A DNA stretch of 64,000 nt from Sphagnum compactum (Eukaryota > Bryophyta > Sphagnopsida > Sphagnales): assembly GCA_965153455.1 (NCBI GenBank), contig OZ234494.1, forward strand, positions 10,044,001-10,108,000, read 5' to 3'. The translations under genes and the position numbers were made by a program. Positions 23,801 through 32,982 of the stretch are shown here, in pieces. Within the stretch, counting starts at the first letter, position 1. Each line of letters opens with the position of its first letter. The notes beneath the pieces are model-generated. The model had not been told where the DNA came from and searched no databases. It saw only the letters and a list, made by a program, of their open reading frames with translations.

Positions 23801-24237
23801 AAGGGGTTGGGGTTCTCTATACTAATGTCATGTGTGCTGTGGCAAGTGCACAGGCTTCTTATCTAGAATCCACTTATGGTGAACAGGCCAGAGCCAGAAG
23901 TAACAGATTACGTACATACCAGCTGATGAACACGAGCTGTACAACAGAATCTGGGTACTCATATGCACATCAGAGTTATTTGCAAGTGATCACAAATGTT
24001 CAGCTCATGCAATCTTTGTCAAGGTTCAGATGTTCAAACCATCGTTTGGAGGTAGAGTGTGGCAGGCATGCAAAGCCTGAGAGTGTACCGAGGAGAGATA
24101 GGGTTTGTCGCCTGTGTTCCCTAGGAGCTGTTGAGGATGAAGACCACCTGTTGCTAGTGTGCCCAGCTCACCATGACATTCGTTGCAAGTTTGGTCAACA
24201 GCTAGGGAAACAGCTGACACCGCAGCTTATTGCCTGA
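20875..24237 (+). pseudogene. LINE ORF2: AP endonuclease, reverse transcriptase, C-terminal zinc knuckle
   Basis: The endonuclease domain opens without an ATG near 20880 (VSLWNIHGG) and shows ALTETH at about 20985, TRDFNAR at about 21335 (usual form GDFNAR), SSLVDYMVASP and SDHRPLSL at about 21700. The reverse transcriptase lies at 22309-23760 with NYRGITVGPVLAKVF, the first catalytic box FVDFCKAFD, GVKQGCPLSPLLFGLY, and YADDLALMS at about 23110. A C-terminal segment at 23761-24237 has CRLCSLGAVEDEDHLLLVCP, a CxxC-H-C knuckle. Damage: TAG at 21813, a frame shift near 21855, another near 22062, TAA at 22261, TAG at 22891 and TAA at 23758. The catalytic boxes themselves are intact. No RNase H domain is seen. 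Overall it is an L1-like element, inactive as it stands. Confidence 0.85.
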
Positions 24238-24398
24238 ATTGATGCATTCGGCTGCTCAGAAAGCGGTAGCTTTGTACTTAGTTTCTTGCCTAGACCACAG
24301 GAGTGTTTTGCTCAAATCAACTAGGTAATAGTCCTCAAATGGATCTCTCTGGTCCGGGTATTGACGTTAAATTAAAAGAAAGAAAGAAAGAAAGAAGG
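24238..24398 (+). repeat. LINE 3' end with AAAG tail
   Basis: A 130-bp 3' untranslated region ends in a short run of AAAG repeats (24374-24397). Such simple-repeat tails mark the 3' end of many LINEs. Sequence after 24398 changes character, so I place the element boundary there. No matching target-site duplication was found at the uncertain 5' side. Confidence 0.65.
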
Positions 24399-24399
24399 T

Positions 24400-25310
24400 T
24401 CTCCTCACCACACAGCCATGGTGTTTGCAAATGTTAAAGCCCTGAGGGCAAGGGGCATTACCAGATTTGGGCTGTGCTCGGCTTTGCCTCACATGGGCCC
24501 GTTCTCTGCTAAAGCCCTTGCCCTCCGGCATTACCTACCACATAACCTCCTTTAGAGACCCTTCCCTTCCCCAACAAGCAAAGGTCTGCAGGTGGCGATG
24601 GGGCAGCTTTTCAGACTTTTTTGCCTAAGCTATATTACGGAAACGTATTGCAGACCTTTACACCAGGGAGTGGGCAGGGCTTGGCAGATTCTGTCACGTG
24701 TTGGTTTCTACTGGGCTTGTTCTAACGGGCTTGACCATGATGGCATTCTCTGCACAAAATCTGCACATGGAACTCGCACACATGTAGTCCGCATTGAATG
24801 ACACGTTCTCGAGATCACGATATTAGATATTGTATGGGTTCTCGAACCCGTTCTGAATAGGCCAATGTGGGGGGGGGGTGGTTACATAACAAGTCACCGT
24901 TGCCAAAGGTAACCTAAGTTCATCCACCCCGCATCCACCCCTTCATATATGCGTCATGAACTCCAAATACATACATACCTAACATAGAAATGTATTAGCT
25001 ACCGCTACAGGGTTGTCGCCACCCCATACTACGCCGGGCCTAGACTTGCACCCGACGATGTTTAGGTTCACTTTTTATTACTAGAGCGAATTTCGACCGG
25101 CAGCTGGCTGTCAGTGCTACGACATATCGAGACCTGGCCCAATGGACAGCTGTCGATAAATTGGTCACCTCCAGCTTTCGGTTTACTTTGCTGGTGAAGA
25201 ATTGTGAAGCCAACGAGGGTCGTAGTCTTTTTTCTCGTTGTGTGATTTTCATTCGGCCATTTTGGGGGGCGGGGAGGTTGGGGTCAGTGTGCGGGCGTGA
25301 ATGCGTGAAT
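24400..25310. other. intergenic with inverted GAGGGCAAGG words
   Basis: Near 24440-24545 the phrase taaagccctgagggcaagg is followed about 70 bp later by a partly inverted counterpart (aaagcccttgccctc), each followed by ggcattacc. The segment 24950-25310 is GC-richer but shows no coding motif. Confidence 0.4.
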
Positions 25311-25317
25311 GCGTACT

Positions 25318-25371
25318 TGCGTACTTGAAAGCAGCCACTTTATTTGCGTACTTGAAAACAGCGACTTTATT
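25318..25371 (+). repeat. 27-bp tandem duplication
   Basis: Two adjacent 27-bp units beginning tgcgtacttgaaa and ending actttatt differ at two positions. They follow a short run of gcgtgaat words. Confidence 0.8.
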
Positions 25372-25429
25372 TCCTCACTGGGACCAATGGAACTTACGGC
25401 GGTTCACACTTCAAAGCTTCAAATGATTT

Positions 25430-26075
25430 TTATTTTCCTAGAATGTTCCCATCAAGTTCTCAATATGTTCTCAGCATGTTCATTAAGTTCCCAATGTGTT
25501 CCTCAACATGTTCCGAATTACATCTCTCTTTGTCCCATATGCTTTGAAAAGACGTTGTCCGCTTGGAACATATGAAGGTGACAAAATATTGGGACTCATA
25601 TTTTTAGCACCCCAGCCGGATTTTGCTACATGCGCATCAATTGAGAGGAGGGCAGGTGGCGAGGACGGTCGGTCGGTCGAGGGAGGTAGAAAGAGAAAGC
25701 AAGAAGTTGTTCATGAATGCTTCTATATTTAGATTTTTTGGGTGATGCGCCAATCAATGAGGCGCATCAAAAGAAAATAAAAGAAAACGGAGGTATTAGT
25801 CCAGGTTGAAAATGGTGATAAACCATTTTGGAAATAGAAATTTCATGCAGCCAATGAGAAGGCTCCAGGGGCTTAGTTTTCTTGTTTTGAATTTTGGGGG
25901 GGAGGGGGGGAGAAGGGGAATTTTTTGTTTAATTTTTGTTCCCATTGTGTTCTCAGTATATTCTCAAGATGTTCCCATCAGGTTTTTAAAATGTTCCTGA
26001 AATTCCCAATCTGTTTCATTAGATGTTCCCAAGAGCACCACATGTTTTATCCCATATTGTTTGACCATGGTTTGA
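25430..26075 (+). repeat. dispersed repeat with TGTTCYC words, copies 2 and 3
   Basis: At 25436-25560 and again at 25938-26050 words such as atgttcccatca, agttctcaatatgttc and atgttcc recur every 10-20 bp, each array ending with a cccatat-gctttg/ttgtttg phrase. The second array is preceded at 25810-25870 by the same leader (aaaatggtgat, atgcagccaatg) and G-rich run as the copy at 8.57 kb. Confidence 0.6.
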
Positions 26076-26079
26076 CTTC

Positions 26080-27515
26080 CATGTATGTAAAGGGAGGTGA
26101 GGCTGGGTGAGAGGGGGCCAAAGGGAAGCATGACAAAGCATGGTTTTATTTTGTGAAGGGAAATTTAGGCTTCTATGTTGGGGAGTGCCCCATGTTAGGA
26201 AAATATTGGTGATGGGCCCAATCAAATGGCTCCTTCTGGGAAAAAAACAAAAAACAAAATGAAAATGATGAGACAACCCCTCACTAATCAATAAAAGTAT
26301 GGACAAAGTACCCAATACCAAAGTCACTATAGTAAGTAGATGATAAATCCCAAAGCTCTATGATCATTGATGACTATTCAAGGGCGCCTAGGCTGGAACC
26401 TGGGTTGGCAAGTTGCAAGTTGCAACTTGGCCTGCTGTCTGCGTTCCCTGTTTGTCCACCTTATTATCATCAAGAATCACACCTGCAACAAATGCACCCG
26501 CAATTCGCATGTGCACAACGCCTACAGGTACCACTGGATTCTGCCGCCGCTCAAAAACAGAATTTACATTTTAGGGAACGTGTGAGCCTTGAGGTACTGC
26601 AGGCCAATGTGCGCATGGTACGGAATTTGGGCGAGTCCCGTCTGCCCGTTCAGAAATTTTCTCTGACCGTCCCGGGCTCACCCAAATTCGTCACTGGCAC
26701 CTTACCGGGCACATTTGACCTGTATCTGGCACGTTCCATAAAGCACTGATCTTGATGATTTGCACAAGTAGTCACTGTGAATTTACAGAAAACAACATGT
26801 GGATTTTGAACCATGGTTAGGTTAGTGAGACCCAAGAAGACCTGTCCATTGTGTCTTGCAAGGGGACTAGGGTAGATTGGCTGATAACCAATCATTTAGC
26901 AACTTAGAGGGCTCGGGTTCAGTGACCATCCATCCATTTGATAGCCTTGATGTTCCAAAACTTTGGGTAGGGCAGTAGTCTAGCTACCAGAAACCTTTCA
27001 TGGACTCCAAATTGGGTAAGGAATGCAAAAGTTGGGGCTTGCCAAAGTGGTATGGGATTCTAATAAAAAGAGGCGGCAAAAGTCACATGAAAACCATGAT
27101 TATGTACGTATATCTCTTTGTGTGATCAGTAGGTAACTTTAGTAGGGGTGATAATAGCCTGTGGTGATCTTTCTTGGGCTGCCCGAAATCCACTAATCAG
27201 CCATACCTTTGTCCTGAAGTCGGGGTCATAGAATTTCTGTATTATTTTATTTTGGATTTATTTCTTGTGATTGCGGTTGTTTATTCATTACATTGTTGGT
27301 TCTGGGCCAGAGGGAAGCGGCCAGGGTGAATCATGGCTACCATCCATTTCTTGAGTAAGGCCTTTATGATACGCCAATTTACCCTGGAAATTGTCACATT
27401 TTGGACTTCGATTCACCATGATTTAGTCTTAAGACAGTCTTAAGCAAAATATTATTTTATGGGTTTTTATGGTGTTTAACCATGTAGCGGTGTAAGTGCT
27501 AATTCACCCCCAAAG
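26080..27515. other. intergenic, one unassigned open frame
   Basis: A 129-codon plus-strand frame at 26360-26749 has balanced composition (VSLEVLQANVRMVRNLG) but matches nothing I recognise. Its DNA contains many gcccg/cgggc words in both orientations, which argues for repeat origin. No other feature noted. Confidence 0.35.
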
Positions 27516-27518
27516 CCT

Positions 27519-27705
27519 TTTTTATTTTTTATTTTTTGAAAGCACAAGCATACTCAACCAACAAGTCATTGGCACCACCAAGTCAAGTCCAGTAGTGGGA
27601 GGGCTGGCAGGGCTTTCACCTGCACACCAGTGAGTTTGAAACCCAGAACCTTTTTTGAGGTTCCAGGGTCTGAGACAGGGGCTATACCAGCAAGCCATCA
27701 CCAGT
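27519..27705 (-). mobile_element. tRNA-derived SINE, copy 1 (minus)
   Basis: Read on the minus strand, an A-box-like GATGGCTTGCTGGTATAGC (27700-27682) is followed by a B-box-like GGTTTCAAACTC (27641-27630), then a conserved body (GGTGTGCAGGTGAAA, CTTGACTTGG) and an A-rich 3' tail (27540-27519). The copy at 42.58 kb shares all parts in the same order. A and B boxes are the RNA polymerase III promoter of tRNA genes, so this is a tRNA-derived SINE. The B box is a little changed from GGTTCGAANCC. Confidence 0.65.
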
Positions 27706-27709
27706 GGGT

Positions 27710-29570
27710 CCCAAGGCCAGATTTCAACACTACACCTTGTATGTTTGGCTTTGCGAAAGGATAGCTTTTCTTTCTCATGATAATTGTAGCACACACTACT
27801 TTCCCTTTTCTATATAGGCCCTCCCCCTCCTGTTGAATATGAAAGCAGACACCAAACTAGACAAAAACACATTTTGGACCGACCAGCTTCACATGTTTGA
27901 TATTTAACACACATCCCACCATGTATTCAACTGTCTCCACAGGGAACATGACAGGTATATTGGATATGAGACGGCTGAGCAGCATGGGGTGTGAATTCCA
28001 TCAATTACTTCAACCCTTTTTTCAAGCCTCCTTTGCAACTAACTTTTTGCTGGAGACATCTAGGTAGCATCCCAGGTTGTTGAACTTTTGAAAGTATCAA
28101 GACTTTCTTAATCTTAATATTTTTTCTAGTGTAACTACCTGGCCAGGGTGAACCAGCACCTACAATATCACCTTTGTCTTCTTGAGTGCTGCCCTCTTCC
28201 TTGCTACTATAAACCTGAGAAATGTTAAGTTTGGACTGGGGGACCATCCTTTAATCTAAGGGTGGTATAATTAATACTATTTCTAACGTTTAGAAGCAAC
28301 CCCCCAAATTAAACTTTGGGGTTGCTTTTCTGCATGGTACCCATGTGTAGGTGCTAGTTCACCAAACCCAACTAGAACACTGCAGATGCCATGTGTGTTG
28401 AAATAACATTGGTTCTCATGAGGCTCCAGTACAGGGACAGTTTCGACACATGTCTATTGAATAATTACATAGTTTGGAAGATTACATGTCAAATAACCAG
28501 TATTTCTGAATACTCCAAAAGTTTCTTTTTCACAGAATTTTGTTCTTTGAAATATGTATTTTTCACAAAATTTCTACATTTCTACAAATAGTATAATTAG
28601 TGTAGAAGCTGCCAGCAGCCAAGGTACTTTGGTGATACTTTCCTAAACTTTCCTTTTTTGTTTTCCTGTGGCTATAACATTGCGTGTGCCATGCTTCGAA
28701 TCTGTGATGTTTTCATGACACCCAGCACATACTTTTTCTTCACTGCTTTTTTTGTACTTTTTTTGTTCTTCCAAAAGTTTTGCTGTTTATCCGTGTTGTT
28801 CTTAACATGACATTCATTGACACCATCACTTCAGCACACCCCTACCAGCCGGTGTCGGCCTATAGGCCCAAATGTGGGCACTGAGGGGGAATTTGGTATT
28901 TTGTCAATATTAGGCAGCAGCCACACCCTACTTTGAAAGAGAGATTAACCTAGTGTGCCAAGGGCCGTGACACCTTCAAACATGTGATTACTTATTTCAG
29001 TGTGGAAGAAAGTCTAGAAAGGAGGGGGATGGCAAAGTCGAACAAGTATACTTCACATTGAATCTTTTATGTGCAACAAAACAGTTGACACCAGCCAAGA
29101 ATGTTTTGGCCTTTAGAAAAAATATGTGGGCCAACAAATGACGGGCTGGACCTGCCCTTTGAACAGCAACAGTAGACCTTATGCACATGGCTAGCTAACA
29201 GGTTTGGCTGGCCTTAATCAAAATGGTGCTCTGGGTGTTTTTATTTATTTTTAAAATATTTTCCCAATGAAAGGGAGGAAATTGGTTATAAAAACACGCA
29301 CACAAATAGATTTGCCTGGACCTTTCTGTAAAACATCCAGTTAGATTGCAAACCACCGACCACTGGCCTGCCTGTGCATGAACATGTAAACATGGTAGCA
29401 CCAGTTGGCTAGCCAGGGGTACCGACCTCTTACAAATGTCCCATTTTCCACAAGCATGTTTCTTAAAGGACGCATGATGATCAAAGCCTTCATAAGTCCT
29501 TGCCACTGTTCCAGGTCCCTGTCTGCTACCTCCTGCTTCACACTTTCTTAGTCACATGTTGTGATAACTG
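27710..29570. other. intergenic, no gene recognised
   Basis: Mixed-composition sequence containing short frames only. The phrase tttttctagtgtaa near 28125 resembles the inverted-repeat arm at 4.9 kb over a few bases only. No coding motif was seen. Confidence 0.4.
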
Positions 29571-29577
29571 CTAATAA

Positions 29578-30031
29578 CCAGTGTGGGTTGGTTATTGATT
29601 TTTTTATAGCCACCATAAAAAACATTGGGTGCTGATTAGTTTATCAATATCAGTATCAAAAACATTGATTTGTGAATTAACTTATCCAAAAAAAATTGGG
29701 TAATAATATTTAATTATAAGGGTAAGTTACCAAACAATCAGTTGGAATCTGTCAAATCTGTCAAGCGTCTTTGCTGGTGATTAGTCGGTTATAGAGTTTT
29801 TTACAAAGTTAAAAAATTTCAATTTTTTTAATCTTTCAATTGTTTAGTGTTTTAAGATCAATAACTTACTTGGATGATAACTAGGTCATTTGGGTAGGTT
29901 ATTATATTTTGAATTTCAAGACCAGTCAGATAGGTTATAAATTGATTATAAAAAGTAAATAATCAACAGGTAGGTTATTAACAACTGGGCTGATAATCGG
30001 GTCAAAACTTGATAGCTGGCCAACACTGGTA
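29578..30031. mobile_element. small element with CCAGTGT / ACACTGG ends, interior of GGTTAT words
   Basis: The left end accagtgtgggttggttat and right end ctggccaacactggt are imperfect inverted repeats. The interior is AT-rich and repeats ggttat, gataac and gattagt words on both strands. The 8 bases outside the CAGTG/CACTG ends (ctaataac and gtaagaac) agree at 6 of 8 positions, as an old hAT-type target duplication would. It has no coding capacity. Confidence 0.5.
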
Positions 30032-30589
30032 AGAACACATCCTCCCTCGCATGCAATTTTTTCAAACCTCCTTTTCCATGAGAAATTGTGCACTTGACTT
30101 CCTCTGAACAACAAGAAGATCCTCATTTCCTTTCTTTCAGTCCGTGGAGATGTTTCCTTGTGCAGCACGCAGGCAGGGACGGGGCAGCCATTTGAGGCGG
30201 GCCCTGTGGGACCCTGACAAGGACATGCCCATGCATGTTATAAGGTCCCTTTTGCCTACATGAATTTCGCATGTTACTAAAAGCCCACTAACCATGACTC
30301 AAGAGCACTATAGTGACAATTGCAATAATTTCTCTATAGCAGTAATAGGCCATCGGCATTTGATTGATTTTTATAATAAAATTTTGGGTTTCTCATACAT
30401 TCCAGCTTTGTCACACCTGTTGCACTACAAGGCCTTCTTTTTAACACTCTTTACGTCTTCTTCTTACTCCAAATTCCTATCATTGTATAAAATTATTTTT
30501 GACCCAAAGTCAAATTTGGACCAACAAAACAGAGATATTTACCAGAATTTGAGATGGGTACCTGTTTTAGAGGGCTAGAACACATTTTT

Positions 30590-31025
30590 TTGATTCCAGT
30601 TAGTAAAAATTGAACTTGAAATAGTGTGATTTTTGGAAATGGGTTTGAAACTAAAATCAAGGTTTCAAAAATTTCAGAGAACTGGAATCAAACCTGAACC
30701 GAAATCCTGGATTTTTAAAGAACTGGAACCAGATTCTAGATTTTTGAAAGAAAAGGACTAAAACCAGGAACTAACCAAAGGTTAACTGCCAGTTTTGGTC
30801 CAGGTTACCCAGAACCATACCAGAACCAGGTCTGATTTTTAAATCTGGAACTAGAATCAGAAGGAAGATTTATTTATTTGTTTTCAAGAATTAGACCTGG
30901 AACTGAAACCAAGAATTTTGTTTTTTTCAAGAACCAGACCCAAAATTGGCACTGCTCTAATTTATCTTTTAGAACGGGAACTGAAGGTTTTTCATGAAAG
31001 TGAAGAACCGCCCAACACTGGTTAT
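30590..31025. mobile_element. small element ending CCAACACTGG, interior of GGAACC / GGTTCC words
   Basis: The interior repeats ggaactggaa, aaccaggaac, gaaccag and their complements more than a dozen times. The right end reads gaaccgcccaacactggt at 31005-31022, matching the ends of the elements at 29.6, 52.7 and 56.9 kb. The left end is unclear. A candidate lies near 30550. Confidence 0.45.
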
Positions 31026-31029
31026 TACC

Positions 31030-32250
31030 CAAAAAGTACTCCAAACTAGGGATGGAATGAAAAATTAAGATGAAAACAGCACATAAGAAAAAGAGATGAG
31101 AGGACCAAACTGGTTTTCGCACTGAAATGGGTCCTCACAGTAGTTTCGCCTCTAATTTTGGATTTGACTGGTAGGGCTGTTCATATTCTTTATTTAAATC
31201 AAATCTTGTCACAATAAAATCCTACAAATCTTTGTGAACTGATACCCAGTTTCTGGCTTTATAACTCCATGGGAATTACATGGCCAAACTAGGGCCCAAA
31301 GACAGTGTGACTTTAACCACAATAACTTGAATGTACTTCATCACTAATTCCTCAACTTTTGACCCAAAAACTCTGTGCCTGTCCATTTTGTCAGGTTTTC
31401 AGGCCCTCCACACTAATTTTATTATTTTCAGGGCCTGAAAACCTTGACACCAATAAATGGGCAAAAGACTGCCAAGTGTGCCTGCCCTTACTAGGATCTC
31501 CAGACCGGGCTCAGCCACTGCCCTGCCCATTCTCTAGCAGCCTTATTTTTACTGGAATTTTTTTCGTCAAAAATTGAAATAAAAAATGAAAATGAAGTGA
31601 TTTGGAGCATTTCAATGGCCAAAAGCCAAGGGGAAAAAAAAAACAGAGAAAAAATTGCCAGATTTTTATTTTTTGTTTTCAGTGTGTAGCTTATAAATAT
31701 AGAAGGAATCACTAAATATTTGTAACTCATACATGGTTTATAGCCCAGAAGTGAGTAAATCTTCCTAAGGATGATGGGCAATTTTTTTCTACAATTTCTT
31801 AAGTTGGAGAGATGATCATCACTTAGGCTTAGCCTATTTTTCTCACTATATATAACACCAAAAAGCTGTATTAAAATATATAAGTGCTAAAAATCACATG
31901 CTTTTTGAGATTTTCAATATTCAGAATTCGACCAATCTTCTTTTCAATCGCCAGGTTTCAAAATAAACTAGCCAAAAATATGGAAGGATTTTTATTTTTT
32001 CATTACTTTCATATTTACCTTGTAGCCAAATTTGGCTAAATCTTCTTGTGAATCATTGCCACTTCGGCTACAACACAAAATTGCCCAAAAAAACATTGCT
32101 TAGGTTACACAAAAAAAAATCCTTTGAAATGCGAATCTATAGTACAAACAATGTCCAACATTACCTGGGGCCCACAACTAGCTAGGTAGGTAGGAACTAG
32201 GAACCGTAGGTAGCAAAATGAAGGTGGTCTCGGCGATGTAACCCAATATG
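31030..32250. other. intergenic upstream of JAZ
   Basis: AT-rich, with a TATA-like ctatatataac at 31847-31857 that is too far from the coding start to be assigned confidently. A short direct repeat around the phrase ttcaggccctgaaaacctt-like near 31395-31445 is partly inverted. No gene seen. Confidence 0.4.
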
Positions 32251-32273
32251 TATGTTTGTTTCGCCATGCAAAT

Positions 32274-32279
32274 CACGTG
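32274..32279. promoter_or_regulatory. G-box CACGTG upstream of JAZ
   Basis: A perfect CACGTG palindrome lies 704 bp before the JAZ start codon. G-boxes are bound by MYC2-type bHLH factors, which JAZ proteins repress and which in turn induce JAZ genes. The site fits that feedback loop, though a 6-bp palindrome can also occur by chance. Confidence 0.45.
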
Positions 32280-32399
32280 CGTTTTCTAGTTCAGCAATGC
32301 TGGTTTTCCAGGCATGCATTTCCACGCCCCCCCCCGCCACCCCACTTCCCTCAAAACGCACACACAATTTCCACACACATGAAGAGAGGATCTGAAGAT

Positions 32400-32982
32400 T
32401 GAACAAAAGGCAAGAAGAATCACAAAGAAGCAGAAGCAGAAGAATCATCAGCATAAGAAGAAGGATGATCATCAGCAGAAGGAGAAGCTAAGTTGTAAGC
32501 ATATCTATCCGCAGTAGAAAGAAGAAGAAGAAGATCAAGGCTTGTTTTACTCACCCAGAGTTTTCCTTTTGTGTATGTTGTCTTCAATCTTTGAAGTTTG
32601 CACATCATGAGATAAGTCTGCAACACAACTTCCGTCTGTAAGATCTGCAAAAAGGAAGAAGAAAGAATCAGAAGGAGGAGGCGGAGGAGGAGCCGGAGGA
32701 CTAGGGCGAGGAGGAAGTGGAGACTTTGTGCTATCAGAACTTCAGATGCATGAGTACAGGGTTTGTTCACTGCATGAGACGGAATGAGAGTTTTTGTCAT
32801 CGCTCTTGCTTAGTGTTTCAAGGGCGAATTAGTTCTTGCGGAAAATCTGCTGCTGCTGGCGCTGTTGCTGGCTTTGGTTGTTGCCTCGAAGAATTAATTC
32901 GTAGAGAGTCCTGCACAACTGAGGAAGAAGAGTTCGGAGTAGTAGTGTAAAAGAGACGCGTCTTTGGGATCTGACATCCGCC
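32400..32982 (+). promoter_or_regulatory. JAZ 5' leader, GAA-rich
   Basis: Sequence from about 32400 is purine-rich (agaagaag, gaggaggcggagg words), typical of a transcribed plant 5' leader. The minus-strand frames of 91-126 codons here are leucine-rich shadows of these GAA repeats. The start codon at 32983 sits in a good context (gccATGgcg). Confidence 0.45.

Noticed and set aside
26360-26749. 129-codon plus frame
   Set aside because: No homology recognised, no clear splice context, and its DNA is built of gcccg/cgggc words, so repeat origin is as likely.
32197-32800. Minus-strand leucine-rich frames upstream of JAZ
   Set aside because: They are shadows of GAA-rich leader sequence on the plus strand.
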